Source: Devosia sp. SD17-2
GTDB lineage: Bacteria > Pseudomonadota > Alphaproteobacteria > Rhizobiales > Devosiaceae
Assembly (NCBI RefSeq): GCF_029201565.1
Contig: NZ_CP104002.1
Span: forward strand, 2,807,001 to 2,871,000
Direction: 5' to 3'
Length of the DNA stretch: 64,000 bases
The translations under genes and the position numbers were made by a program. How positions within the stretch are numbered: the stretch's first letter is position 1; each line of letters starts with the position of its first letter. Under the pieces are notes generated by a model. The model made no database searches. It was not told the origin of the DNA and worked only from the letters and a program-made list of their open reading frames with translations. This document shows positions 40,395-49,441 of the stretch, piece after piece.

Positions 40395-41183
40395 GTGAAG
40401 GTCGTTCTGACACAGCCCAAGGCCAGACTGGCCGATGGAACCGATATCGGTCGGGCGGCCAAAACGCTCAAACGACACGGTTTCAAGGGGGAGGCCGGGG
40501 ACGTCATCCTGCTGCCCGAAGTCATTGGCGAGGGATATTCGTCGAGTGAATATGCCTTGGCCGTGGCCGAGATGGCGCGGGCGTTCGGTTGCCACGTAGT
40601 GGGCGGGAGCCATTTCGACAGCTCCCAAACCCTGCCGGCCAACCAGGGCATTGTGGTCGATCCCACAGGCGACATCATTGCACACTACCAGAAGGCCAAT
40701 CCCTATGGCCGCGAACGCCAGTTTGCCCGGGCCGGGGAGCGGGCAGGCGCAAGTTTTCGCATCGGCACGGTGGAGTGCTTCGTTTCTGTCTGCGCTGATT
40801 TCTTCCATGCGGAAACCTATCGGTCGCTGGAGGTTGCGCCGGATCTGATCCTCGTCCCGGCCCTTTCCGTGAGCCGCAAGAGCAGCCCGGACATGGCGCG
40901 GGCGCGCTGGCGCCATGCGATGATTGCGCGAGCCTTCGAACAGGCCGCCTTCGTCGGGGTGAGCGACTGGGCCTATCCGGTCCGAACCGGCGGCGACCTG
41001 CCAAGCTCGGGCATTGCCGGGCTGGCCCATCCGGATCCCGAGAGCAGCAGGCAGTTGCTCCAGACCCTTGGGCGCAGCCAGGTCCGCGTGTTTGATATCG
41101 ATCTCAATGCGGCGCGGGCCTTGCGCGCTGACCAGAGGGAACGCGGATTTGAAATCGCCCGCGCCCGGCAGGAGCAGATATGA
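40395..41183 (+). CDS. Nitrilase/carbon-nitrogen hydrolase
   Basis: A GTG at 40395 starts a 262-residue protein with the complete nitrilase triad: Glu 42 (LLPEVIGEGYSS), Lys 100 (HYQKANPYGRE) and Cys 133 (VSVCADFFHAE). The family cleaves amide or nitrile bonds, often N-carbamoyl or omega-amide substrates. It overlaps coaBC by four bases, an unusual pairing that may tie it to pantothenate-related amide turnover, although that is speculation. Confidence 0.88.
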   Translation: MKVVLTQPKARLADGTDIGRAAKTLKRHGFKGEAGDVILLPEVIGEGYSSSEYALAVAEMARAFGCHVVGGSHFDSSQTLPANQGIVVDPTGDIIAHYQKANPYGRERQFARAGERAGASFRIGTVECFVSVCADFFHAETYRSLEVAPDLILVPALSVSRKSSPDMARARWRHAMIARAFEQAAFVGVSDWAYPVRTGGDLPSSGIAGLAHPDPESSRQLLQTLGRSQVRVFDIDLNAARALRADQRERGFEIARARQEQI

Positions 41184-42394
41184 GCCTTCGCGACAAACAG
41201 ATCCTGCTGATCGTCTCGGGCGGCATTGCGGCCTACAAGAGCCCGGACCTGGTGCGACGCCTGCGCGAGCAGGGTGCGCGGGTTCGGTGCGTCATCACCG
41301 AGGCGGCGAACAATTTCATCACGCCAACCACACTGGCTGCCGTCAGCGGCGTGCCGGTGGCGACCGACTTGTTCGAGCCGATTGCGGGGGCCGATGTGGG
41401 GCATATCCGGATCGCACGGGAGGCGGACCTCATCATCGTGGCGCCGGCGACGGGAGACCTGATCGGGCGCATGGCACTCGGGTTGGCCAGCGATCTCGCA
41501 ACCGCGATCCTTCTGGCGCGCAGCAGCCCAGTGCTGATCGCCCCGGCGATGAACCCCAAGATGTGGGCTAATCCCGCGACCCAGCGCAATCTGGCGACAT
41601 TGCGGGCCGATGGCATTGCTTTTGTCGGTCCGGAAACCGGGGAAATGGCGGAAAGCGGTGAAGCAGGGCTTGGAAGAATGTCCGAGCCGCTGGCTATTGT
41701 GGCGGCGGCTCAGGACCTGCTGGCACCGACAAGAAAGCGGCTTGAGGGGCTGTCGTTTCTCGTGACGTCGGGGCCGACCGAAGAGCCGATTGACCCCGTG
41801 CGGTTCATCTCCAACCGGTCATCCGGGAAGCAGGGCCACGCGATTGCGGCGGCGCTGGCTGCCGAGGGCGCTGCGGTGACCCTTATCTCGGGCCCCACCG
41901 CCCTCCCCGACCCCGCCGGCGTAGAGATCACGCGCGTCAAAACGGCGGTGGAGATGCTGGAGGTCGCGACCTCTGCCCTGCCCGTTGATGGGGCGATCTT
42001 CGTTGCCGCCGTCGCCGACTGGCGGGCGGCCAGCGTGGCGTCGAGCAAGATCAAGAAGCGCGGCGGGGACGACGAGGAGCTCTCCATCAGCCTCGTGCGC
42101 AATCCAGACATCCTAAGAACCATCGGGCACCACGCTGAGCGGCCAAAGTTGGTTGTTGGTTTTGCGGCGGAGACTGATGATCTCTTGCGCAATGCCGGGG
42201 ACAAGCTGAGGTCAAAAGGCGCCGACTGGATCCTTGCCAATGACGTCTCGCCCGGCAGTGGCGTGTTCGGCGGCGAACGCAATCACATCATGCTGGTTGC
42301 GAAGGACGGCGTCAGCGATCTTGGTGAGGGGAGCAAGCAGGAGCTGGCGGACCGCATCGTCGCGCGCATTGCCAAGTACTTCGGGCGCGACTGA
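41180..42394 (+). CDS. coaBC: Bifunctional phosphopantothenoylcysteine decarboxylase/phosphopantothenate-cysteine ligase
   Basis: The 404-residue protein has the flavoprotein half (ILLIVSGGIAAYKSPDLVRR; His 75 in GHIRIAREADL; PAMN with Asn 125) and the CoaB half (VTSGPTEEPIDPVRFISNRS, GFAAETDDLL, ANDVS). It makes 4'-phosphopantetheine from phosphopantothenate and cysteine. At the substrate-recognition clamp where the E. coli enzyme has catalytic Cys 158 (ACGE), this protein reads AESGEAGLGRM, with Ser 159. The change may be normal in this lineage, but it deserves checking. Confidence 0.9.
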   Translation: MSLRDKQILLIVSGGIAAYKSPDLVRRLREQGARVRCVITEAANNFITPTTLAAVSGVPVATDLFEPIAGADVGHIRIAREADLIIVAPATGDLIGRMALGLASDLATAILLARSSPVLIAPAMNPKMWANPATQRNLATLRADGIAFVGPETGEMAESGEAGLGRMSEPLAIVAAAQDLLAPTRKRLEGLSFLVTSGPTEEPIDPVRFISNRSSGKQGHAIAAALAAEGAAVTLISGPTALPDPAGVEITRVKTAVEMLEVATSALPVDGAIFVAAVADWRAASVASSKIKKRGGDDEELSISLVRNPDILRTIGHHAERPKLVVGFAAETDDLLRNAGDKLRSKGADWILANDVSPGSGVFGGERNHIMLVAKDGVSDLGEGSKQELADRIVARIAKYFGRD

Positions 42395-42408
42395 ACTGGT
42401 CAACCCGC

Positions 42409-42693
42409 TCAGGGCAAGACCACGGCCGGGAACATGGTCTCGGGGCGCGGCAGGGCATTCCATTTGTTCTGAAGCTGAAGGTCTAGGATCGACCTGTTGA
42501 GCGCCTCGATATCGGTCTGGAATTTCTGACGCTCGGCATCCTGCGCCAGCTGTTGCTGGATGCAGAGGAGACGCTCCCCATGGGCGCGGATTTCCTCAGC
42601 GGTACTGCCGGCCGGCGGTGGTGGGCACGCTGCCAGGGCCGGCTGGAGCGCCACCACGATCAATCCCAGAGCGAGCGTCAGTTTGCGTATCAT
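42409..42693 (-). CDS. Small exported hypothetical protein
   Basis: The ATG at 42693 gives a 94-residue protein with signal peptide MIRKLTLALGLIVVALQPAL, cleavage before ACPPPPAG. The mature part has two Cys (ACPP and LLCIQQQ) and a helix rich in Gln (QQQLAQDAERQKFQTDIEAL). No ribosome site is clear. It is convergent with coaBC. The pattern resembles small periplasmic proteins of unknown role. Confidence 0.6.
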   Translation of the reverse strand: MIRKLTLALGLIVVALQPALAACPPPPAGSTAEEIRAHGERLLCIQQQLAQDAERQKFQTDIEALNRSILDLQLQNKWNALPRPETMFPAVVLP

Positions 42694-42753
42694 GTTATTT
42701 ATGTGGGCCTGCAACACGCTGCATGCAAATCACAAGTGGGTTTGGCACGGTGA

Positions 42754-43239
42754 TCATCGCCGCGGCGGCGCGAGAAGTGCCGCGGTACCCATCAGCCTGG
42801 GCGTCGCTACCGCCAACGCACCGGTCATGACGATTGCGTCCTCGACGAGGCCGGTGGCGGTCTGCCCATAACGCTCCATGGCGGCGCAGCGCATGCGCCA
42901 GCCGATGTAGGACGAGGCGAGCGCTGTCCCCACCGCGATGGCGGCACCCAATGGTCGCTGCCCCTTGGGCGCCAGTGCGGCTCCGGCATAAGCGGCGGTG
43001 ACGCTGCGCACCGCCAGCCCGATCGGCACGATCCTGTCAGGCGCCGATTTCATCTTGTCGCCGGCCATCTCGGCCACGGCAAAGGCGGTGGCGCCGGCGG
43101 TAACCACATGGTTACGGAAGAGGCGCTGAAAGGGAAGCTCGGGCCAGAGTTCGCGCCGGTAAGTGGCGAGCGCTATGGCTGCGAGCGGTGTGATCCCGCG
43201 CTGGCCGGCCGCAAGGCCGATGAGGAATGAGCGCAGCAT
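42754..43239 (-). CDS. DUF4126-like small membrane protein
   Basis: The ATG at 43239 follows GGAGA. The 161-residue protein starts MLRSFLIGLAAGQRGITPLA and has three or four hydrophobic helices (SVTAAYAGAALAPKGQR; AIAVGTALASSYIGW). The GLAAGQRG..PLAAIA opening is typical of DUF4126 proteins. It is divergent from the osmoprotectant-binding gene. Confidence 0.65.
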   Translation of the reverse strand: MLRSFLIGLAAGQRGITPLAAIALATYRRELWPELPFQRLFRNHVVTAGATAFAVAEMAGDKMKSAPDRIVPIGLAVRSVTAAYAGAALAPKGQRPLGAAIAVGTALASSYIGWRMRCAAMERYGQTATGLVEDAIVMTGALAVATPRLMGTAALLAPPRR

Positions 43240-43441
43240 GAGGTGTCTCCAGAGATTGTTTCGCCGGGGGATACGCTCGAAACGGCGGGCCGGAAGAAAC
43301 GATCCGCCGACAAACATGGAGGCGTCCCCGGGCAGCGGGCGGAACCAGCCATGCTGCGAGGCGTTACGGCCGAGGGCCTGACAGACGGGGGAAGCGTCGG
43401 ACGTCGGCCAATCATCATCAGAAAAAGGGATGGTCCAGGCC

Positions 43442-44353
43442 ATGGTTGACGCCAAATCCGCAGTCCATGCGCTCGCAGCGCTGGTTCTCATGACAGGCAC
43501 GGCCTCGGCCCAGGTGGTCGTGTCGTCCAAGATCGACACCGAGGGCGGGGTTCTCGGCAACATCATAAAGCAGGTGCTGGAGGCCAATGAGATCCCGGTG
43601 GAAGACCGGATCCAGCTTGGCGCGACACCGATCATGCGCGAAGCCATTATTGCCGGCGAGATCGACATCTATCCCGAGTATACCGGCAATGGCGCCTTCT
43701 TCTTTGACCGGGCGGATGAGCCGATCTGGAACGATGCCGCCGAGGCTTACAATACGGTGGCCGGGCTCGACTATGACGCCAACAAGATCGTCTGGCTGAC
43801 GCCTTCGCCGGCCAATAACACCTGGGCGGTGGCCCTGCGCAGTGAGGTCGCTGAAGACAATGGCCTCACCACTTTCTCGGAATTCGGGGCGTGGGTGGCC
43901 GGTGGCGGCACGGTCAAACTGGCGGCCTCGTCCGAATTCGTCAATTCGCCTCCTGCCCTGCCGAAATTCCAGGAGATCTATGGCTTTACACTGACGCCGG
44001 ACCAATTGGTGGTGCTGTCGGGTGGCGACACCGCCGCGACCATCGCGGCTGCGGCGCAGCAGACCAATGGGGTCAATGCAGCAATGGTCTATGGCACTGA
44101 CGGCGGGATCAGCGCGTCCGGGCTCGTCGTGCTCGAGGACGACAAGGGCGTGCAGCCGGTCTATCAGCCAACCCCGATCATCCGAGAGGAAGTGCTTCAG
44201 GAATATCCGCTGATCGAAGAGCTGCTGAAGCCGGTGTTCGAAGGCCTGAGCCTTGAAGTGCTTCAGGACCTCAATGGCCGCGTGCAGCTCGGCGGGGAGC
44301 CGGCAGCGGCGGTGGCGACGGACTACCTGACCCAGAATGGCTTTCTTGACTAG
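43442..44353 (+). CDS. OsmF/YehZ-type glycine betaine ABC substrate-binding protein
   Basis: The preferred ATG at 43442 (an alternative at 43430) gives a signal peptide (MVDAKSAVHALAALVLMTG, cleavage after ASAQ) and a roughly 303-residue type 2 binding protein: VVVSSKIDTEGGVLGNIIKQ, IDIYPEYTGNGAFFF and SPANNTWAVAL are OpuCC/OsmF features. It would bind betaine, choline or a related osmolyte. It is the first gene of a four-gene operon in YehZYXW order. Confidence 0.88.
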   Translation: MVDAKSAVHALAALVLMTGTASAQVVVSSKIDTEGGVLGNIIKQVLEANEIPVEDRIQLGATPIMREAIIAGEIDIYPEYTGNGAFFFDRADEPIWNDAAEAYNTVAGLDYDANKIVWLTPSPANNTWAVALRSEVAEDNGLTTFSEFGAWVAGGGTVKLAASSEFVNSPPALPKFQEIYGFTLTPDQLVVLSGGDTAATIAAAAQQTNGVNAAMVYGTDGGISASGLVVLEDDKGVQPVYQPTPIIREEVLQEYPLIEELLKPVFEGLSLEVLQDLNGRVQLGGEPAAAVATDYLTQNGFLD

Positions 44354-44386
44354 CGCTGTTGGCGGGCGCACCGCGTCGGGGCAGCG

Positions 44387-45577
44387 ATGAACTCCGCAAG
44401 TGCCGCCGTTCAGGACAGCCGGGGTTGGCTGCGTCTTGATCCGCTGGGCGTGCTGATCGCGGTAATAGCGGGGGCAGGATCTTTCCTGCCCTTTGCCGTG
44501 TTCAAGGCCAATCGGATCGTGCCGGGCGATGGGGTGTTCCTGTGGGACGCCCTGCCCCCGCCCGCCGTGGTGGCTTTTGTGATAGCGGTTGGTGCGGCGC
44601 TCGCGGCGGCGCTGACCAGGGCACCGGCAGTGGCCAAGCTTTGGACCAGCGCGGTGGCGCTGGTCACCGTGATGATCTCGGTCGGGCTTGCCGCGAACGC
44701 GCTTGCTCAGCCGGATCAAAGCTATGCCAGGGTATCCATCGGGGGCGGCTTCTGGCTTGTTGGCTTCGCCCTTGCGCTCATGCTGACCGACGCGTTGGCG
44801 CGGCGGAAACTGCTGCCGACACAGCGTCTCGGTCTTCTGGCGGTTTCGCTCACCCTCGTCGCGGCCTTGCTGTGGAGCGGGGCCTGGAACGAGCTCTCGA
44901 TCCTCAAGGAATATCAGAGCCGGGCGCCGGCGTTCTGGCAGGAAGCGCGAACGCATGTGTTGCTCGCCCTCTCGTCTGTTGCTGTGGCGGTGGCGATTGG
45001 CGTGCCGCTGGGTATTGTCGGCTACAAAATCGAACGAATACGGCGCGGCACGCTGGGATTGCTCAATGTCATCCAGACCATTCCCTCGATTGCCCTGTTC
45101 GGCATGTTGATCGTGCCGCTCGCCTGGGTGGCGGCCACTGTGCCGGGCGCAAGAGCGGCCGGGATATCTGGCATTGGCACGGCGCCAGCCATGGTGGCGC
45201 TGGTCGCCTATGCGCTGCTGCCTGTTGTCGCCAATACGCTGGTTGGGCTGACGGGCCTGCCCGCTGCGACAGTCGAAGCCGCGCGCGGGATGGGGATGAG
45301 CAGCCCGCAAAGGCTGATGCAGGTGGAACTGCCGCTGGCCCTGCCAGTGATCCTCACCGGCATCCGCATCGTACTGGTCCAGAACATCGGGCTGGCCACG
45401 ATCGCCGCGCTGATCGGCGGCGGCGGCTTCGGCGTGTTTGTCTTCCAGGGCATCGGCCAGACGGCGGCTGATCTGGTGCTGCTGGGGGCAGTGCCAACGG
45501 TGGTGCTGGCCTTTGTCGCCGCTGTCATTCTCGACAGCCTCATTGAAATCTCTGCCGGAAGGATGGCCCGGGCGTGA
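44387..45577 (+). CDS. Osmoprotectant ABC transporter permease (YehY type)
   Basis: The 396-residue protein has extra N-terminal membrane helices (VLIAVIAGAGSFLPFAVFK onwards) and a C-terminal BPD permease domain with the EAA loop TVEAARGMGMSSPQRLMQVE then LPLALPVILTGI. YehY-type permeases share this enlarged N-terminus. It overlaps the ATPase gene by four bases. Confidence 0.88.
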   Translation: MNSASAAVQDSRGWLRLDPLGVLIAVIAGAGSFLPFAVFKANRIVPGDGVFLWDALPPPAVVAFVIAVGAALAAALTRAPAVAKLWTSAVALVTVMISVGLAANALAQPDQSYARVSIGGGFWLVGFALALMLTDALARRKLLPTQRLGLLAVSLTLVAALLWSGAWNELSILKEYQSRAPAFWQEARTHVLLALSSVAVAVAIGVPLGIVGYKIERIRRGTLGLLNVIQTIPSIALFGMLIVPLAWVAATVPGARAAGISGIGTAPAMVALVAYALLPVVANTLVGLTGLPAATVEAARGMGMSSPQRLMQVELPLALPVILTGIRIVLVQNIGLATIAALIGGGGFGVFVFQGIGQTAADLVLLGAVPTVVLAFVAAVILDSLIEISAGRMARA

Positions 45578-46506
45578 TCGAGATCGAAAATGTGGTCAAA
45601 GCCTATTCGGGCACGCGCGCGGTCGATGGCGTAAGCCTTGTGGTGGAGCCGCACAGTATCTGCGCGCTGGTGGGCACTTCCGGGTCGGGAAAGACGACGC
45701 TGCTGCGCATGGTCAATCGGCTGGTGGAGCCGAGCGCCGGCGATATCCGGGTCGACGGGCGCAGTATCAGAAGCGTGCCCGCCTACGAATTGCGGCGGCA
45801 CATGGGATATGTGATCCAGGGAAACGGGCTGTTTCCGCATTGGACCATTGCGCAGAATGTCGGCACCGTGCCGCGACTTCTGGGATGGAGCAAAGGCAAA
45901 ATCGCGAGTCGTGTCGACGAGTTGCTGGCGCTTTTTCAACTCGATCCCGAACTGTTCCGGGACCGGATGCCGCATCAATTGTCCGGCGGGCAGCGACAGC
46001 GCGTCGGTGTAGCGCGTGCTCTCGCCGCCGAGCCCGACATTCTGCTCATGGACGAACCCTTCGGAGCGCTGGACCCGGTGACGCGCAGCAAGGCACAGGA
46101 GGATCTGGCGCTCATACAGTCCAAATTCGGCACGACGATCATGCTCGTCACCCATGACATGGAAGAGGCCATCCAGCTGGGCGACCGCATTGCGGTGATG
46201 GACAAGGGCAAGCTTCTGCAATGCGAGCCGCCGGCCGAGATCATCGCCAATCCCGCGACTGATTATGTGCGCGAGCTGGTCGGCACCACCGACCGGGCGT
46301 TCCGCCTGCTGTCGCTGTCCCGGCTTGCCGATCATGTCGAACCCGGCACTGCTGAAGGCGACGCTTTCAATGCGGGTATGACGCTGCGCAATGCCTACTC
46401 GGAACTGCTGTGGGCGCGCCGCAGCGCGGCACCGGTGGAGCAGAACGGCAAGATCATCGGCGTGATCACGCTCGAAAGGCTTGGCGCACTGGCGGCCCGG
46501 CCGTGA
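45574..46506 (+). CDS. Osmoprotectant ABC transporter ATP-binding protein (YehX/OpuCA type)
   Basis: The 310-residue ATPase has Walker A GTSGSGKTTLLRMVNR, Q-loop YVIQGNGLFPHWT, signature LSGGQRQRVGVARALA and Walker B ILLMDEPFGALDP; the YVIQ..GLFPHWT segment is typical of the betaine/OpuC class. The C-terminal part (about residues 240-310) is short and not a full CBS pair. It overlaps both permease genes. Confidence 0.92.
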   Translation: MIEIENVVKAYSGTRAVDGVSLVVEPHSICALVGTSGSGKTTLLRMVNRLVEPSAGDIRVDGRSIRSVPAYELRRHMGYVIQGNGLFPHWTIAQNVGTVPRLLGWSKGKIASRVDELLALFQLDPELFRDRMPHQLSGGQRQRVGVARALAAEPDILLMDEPFGALDPVTRSKAQEDLALIQSKFGTTIMLVTHDMEEAIQLGDRIAVMDKGKLLQCEPPAEIIANPATDYVRELVGTTDRAFRLLSLSRLADHVEPGTAEGDAFNAGMTLRNAYSELLWARRSAAPVEQNGKIIGVITLERLGALAARP

Positions 46507-47255
46507 GTAGAGCCGGTCTCCTCATTCGCCTTGCTGCACTGGTGCTGCTGGCCTGGGTTATTATCAAGCCGGAGGATTTCGGCTTTTTCTTCGCGATGTT
46601 CGCCCGTCCGGGGCAGACCCCGGTCTATAGCCAGGGCAGTCTCCTCACGCTGACCTTGAGCCATCTGGCGATCGTCTTCGCAGCCATCACGGCTTCGGCG
46701 CTGCTGGCGGTGGGGCTTGCTATACTCGTGACGCGGCCCTTCGGCGCAGAATTCCTGCCGGTCGCAAGGGCCATCGCCAATATTGGCCAGACCTTTCCGC
46801 CTGTCGCCGTGCTGGCGCTGTGCGTGCCGATATTAGGTTTCGGCACCACGCCGACGCTGGTCGCTCTGTTCCTTTATGGCCTGCTGCCGATCTTCGAGAA
46901 TTCCCTGACCGGACTGACCGGCGTGCCGCCCGCGGTCACGGAAGCTGCCAAGGGCATGGGGATGACGCCGCTTCAGCGGTTGATGCGGATCGAGCTGCCG
47001 CTCGCCCTGCCCCTTATTCTCTCCGGACTTAGGCTCTCGACGACAATCGCCCTGTCCACCGCCACCATCGGTTCGACCGTTGCCGCGCAGACGCTTGGCG
47101 AGGTGATCATTGCCGGGCTGCAGTCCGGCAACACGGCGTTCGTTGTTCAGGGCGGGCTGATTGTCGGCGCGCTGGCGCTCTTGATCCATGATGGGTTTAT
47201 GGCGCTCGAGCGCTGGCGGCGGAACGCCACCGGCGGCGGCGAGCTACAGGGATAA
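46503..47255 (+). CDS. Osmoprotectant ABC transporter permease (YehW type)
   Basis: A GTG at 46503, overlapping the ATPase stop, starts a 250-residue permease with about six helices and EAA loop AVTEAAKGMGMTPLQRLMRI followed by ELPLALPLILSG. It shares this loop with the YehY-type partner and completes the heterodimeric channel. The operon ends here. Confidence 0.88.
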   Translation: MSRAGLLIRLAALVLLAWVIIKPEDFGFFFAMFARPGQTPVYSQGSLLTLTLSHLAIVFAAITASALLAVGLAILVTRPFGAEFLPVARAIANIGQTFPPVAVLALCVPILGFGTTPTLVALFLYGLLPIFENSLTGLTGVPPAVTEAAKGMGMTPLQRLMRIELPLALPLILSGLRLSTTIALSTATIGSTVAAQTLGEVIIAGLQSGNTAFVVQGGLIVGALALLIHDGFMALERWRRNATGGGELQG

Positions 47256-47392
47256 TTTGGTAACCCAAAATTCAATCGGAATACACACGCCTTGGCCTAT
47301 CCGCTCTAGGCGCCAAGCCCGTTGAACTTTCGGTTATGATTTTAAAGCACTGATGGGCATGAATTTATTTTATACCATTGGAATTTTTGATC

Positions 47393-49390
47393 ATGGCAAG
47401 CATTCAGGGCATTTATGTCGCCCTCTTTGGCCGTCCAGCAGACCCCGCGGGGCTCGCCTTTTGGAACGGCGTCACCAATCAGGGCGCGGATTTGTCCGGC
47501 CTGATTGGTACCCTGACCGGGACACCCGAATATCTCGACCGCTTCGAGAGCCAGACACCAAGCGAAATTGTCAGTTCGATCTATCTTGCCCTCTTCGGTC
47601 GCGCGCCGGATCCGGAGGGCCTCGCCTTCTTTACGGCGGCGCTCGACAGCGGCGCCCAGACCATCGAAACCATTACCATCAATATTTTCGATGGCGCGCA
47701 GAACGACGATCAGGACACCGTAACTGCCAAGATGGAGGCCGCCGATGCCTTCACGGCCAGCCTCGATACGCCTGAGGAGATCGCGGCCTACAACGGCGCG
47801 GACGCAGCCGCGCTTGCCCGCAAATTCCTCGAGGCGATTGACCGGGACAATCCGTTCACGCCCTCGCCAGACGAAGATCTGGCGGCAAAGGTCCTTACTC
47901 CGCCGGCCGGAGCCGACAGCAGCGGCGGCGATAGTTCCCCAACCCCAGCGCCGGGCTATACGATCTCGGTTTCCACCGCCTCCGCAGTGGAAGGCAGCGG
48001 ATCGACAATCACCTATACGGTCACGCGAACCGGCTCGACGGATGCCGCCACCATTGCTGTCGCGCTGACCGGCACGGCGACGCTCAACACCGACTACTCG
48101 ACGACATTGCAGCACGGAGAGCTGAGTTTTGCCGAAAACGTCGCCACCGCAAGTTTCCAGATCACGCTGATCGATGATGTCGTGGTCGAGGGCAACGAGA
48201 CCATAACCGCGACCATCTCGAACCCGACCGACGGCATTGCGATCAAAACGGCCAGTGCCACAGCGACGATCGTGGATGATGAAACCATCACCAACCTCAC
48301 CGCGCATGCGACAGGTTATGCGGGCTCAATGGCGGGACAGATGTCGATCGACGGAAGTGTCATTGCCTTCGCAAGTCTGTCTCGCGGCATCGACCCGAAC
48401 GTGACGGAGACAAACGAGATCATGGACGTCTTCGTCCTTCGGGACGGGACCTATACGAACATCACGGCTGGCGGGGCAGCCAACAGCTTCTTCCCCGAAA
48501 TTTCAGGGGACGGCAGCACCGTTGTTTTTGGAAGTAGCGCACAAAATCTCATCGCAGACGCTCAAGAGACCAACGGATACGAGAATATCTTCGTCTATCG
48601 CGCGGGGGCTCTGACCAACATCACGGCACATGCCAACGGGTCGAGCTCGGGGCCAGGTGTGTCAGCGGATGGCAGTACCATCGTGTTCACGAGCGAAGCC
48701 ACCGATCTTACCGCAAGCGCAGATGAGAACGGCGTCAGGGATATTTTCGTTTCCAAGAATGGCACGCTGACCAACATCACCGCGCACGGCAACGGTCTCA
48801 GCGGCGGCGCCAAAATCTCAGCCGATGGCAGCACAATTGTCTTTTACAGCGAGGCTACCAATCTGGTTGCGGGACAGGATGACACCAACGGCAAGGCAGA
48901 CATTTTTGTCTATCGCGACGGCGTCATTACCAACCTCACGCTCAATGCCGATGGCGACAGCGATCATGTGACCGTTTCGGCCGATGGCAGTACCATCGCC
49001 TTCAAGACCGCAGCGACCAATCTCACCGGGGCGGTGGACGATAATGGCGTTGATGACATCATCATCTACCGCGACGGCGTTTTCACCAACATCACTGCAC
49101 ATGGAGACCGTGCGAGCGAGGCCCCAATCCTATCAGCCGATGGTAATACGATCCTGTTTAACAGCAGGGCCACCAACCTCGTCGATGGCACCAATAGCGA
49201 CTTCGACATCTATATCTATCGCGATAGCACGCTCACCAATCTCAGGCTCCATGGAGACGGCTTCACCAGTAGCGCCCGGCTGTCTCCCGATGGCAATAAA
49301 ATCCTGTTCGTGAGCAGCGCCACCAACCTCGTGCCAGGTGTTGCAGATACGAACAGGATTGCGGACCTGTTCCTCTACGAAATGCTGTAG
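47393..49390 (+). CDS. Large secreted DUF4214/Calx-beta protein with propeller-type repeats
   Basis: The ATG at 47393 gives 665 residues; a TTG at 47378 is possible. Two DUF4214 units start the protein (GIYVALFGRPADPAGLAFW; SIYLALFGRAPDPEGLAFF). A Calx-beta domain follows (YTISVSTASAVEGSGSTITY ... IDDVVVEGNETITATI). The rest (about residues 300-665) is seven to eight repeats of roughly 48 residues with pattern ADGSTIVFxSxATNL, DIFVYRDGxxTNITAHG, like TolB/PD40 blades. No signal peptide is present, so type I secretion is likely. An adhesin or matrix role is plausible. Confidence 0.8.
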   Translation: MASIQGIYVALFGRPADPAGLAFWNGVTNQGADLSGLIGTLTGTPEYLDRFESQTPSEIVSSIYLALFGRAPDPEGLAFFTAALDSGAQTIETITINIFDGAQNDDQDTVTAKMEAADAFTASLDTPEEIAAYNGADAAALARKFLEAIDRDNPFTPSPDEDLAAKVLTPPAGADSSGGDSSPTPAPGYTISVSTASAVEGSGSTITYTVTRTGSTDAATIAVALTGTATLNTDYSTTLQHGELSFAENVATASFQITLIDDVVVEGNETITATISNPTDGIAIKTASATATIVDDETITNLTAHATGYAGSMAGQMSIDGSVIAFASLSRGIDPNVTETNEIMDVFVLRDGTYTNITAGGAANSFFPEISGDGSTVVFGSSAQNLIADAQETNGYENIFVYRAGALTNITAHANGSSSGPGVSADGSTIVFTSEATDLTASADENGVRDIFVSKNGTLTNITAHGNGLSGGAKISADGSTIVFYSEATNLVAGQDDTNGKADIFVYRDGVITNLTLNADGDSDHVTVSADGSTIAFKTAATNLTGAVDDNGVDDIIIYRDGVFTNITAHGDRASEAPILSADGNTILFNSRATNLVDGTNSDFDIYIYRDSTLTNLRLHGDGFTSSARLSPDGNKILFVSSATNLVPGVADTNRIADLFLYEML

Positions 49391-49398
49391 CGGACATC

Positions 49399-49424
49399 GC
49401 GCTCCCGGCGCCGCCAGGGAGCGC
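49399..49424. terminator. Hairpin between convergent genes
   Basis: GCGCTCCC (49399-49406) and GGGAGCGC (49417-49424) form a perfect 8-bp stem with a 10-base loop. It lies just after the DUF4214 repeat gene and before the 3' end of the epimerase gene on the other strand. Confidence 0.65.
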
Positions 49425-49441
49425 GCGGGGCCTCTGCTTTG

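Noticed and set aside
43418..45310. 630-codon open frame on the minus strand
   Set aside because: It is antisense to the osmoprotectant binding-protein and permease genes, composition is His/Arg/Gln-rich as expected for an antisense frame of GC-rich DNA, and no motif is present.
45208..46335. 375-codon open frame on the minus strand
   Set aside because: Antisense to the YehY-type permease and the ATPase gene with intact Walker motifs on the plus strand.
47620..49390. CRISPR-like or DNA-level tandem repeat array
   Set aside because: Periodic similarity here is protein-level, from beta-propeller-type repeats of about 48 codons with variable bases; there are no conserved short repeats with unique spacers.
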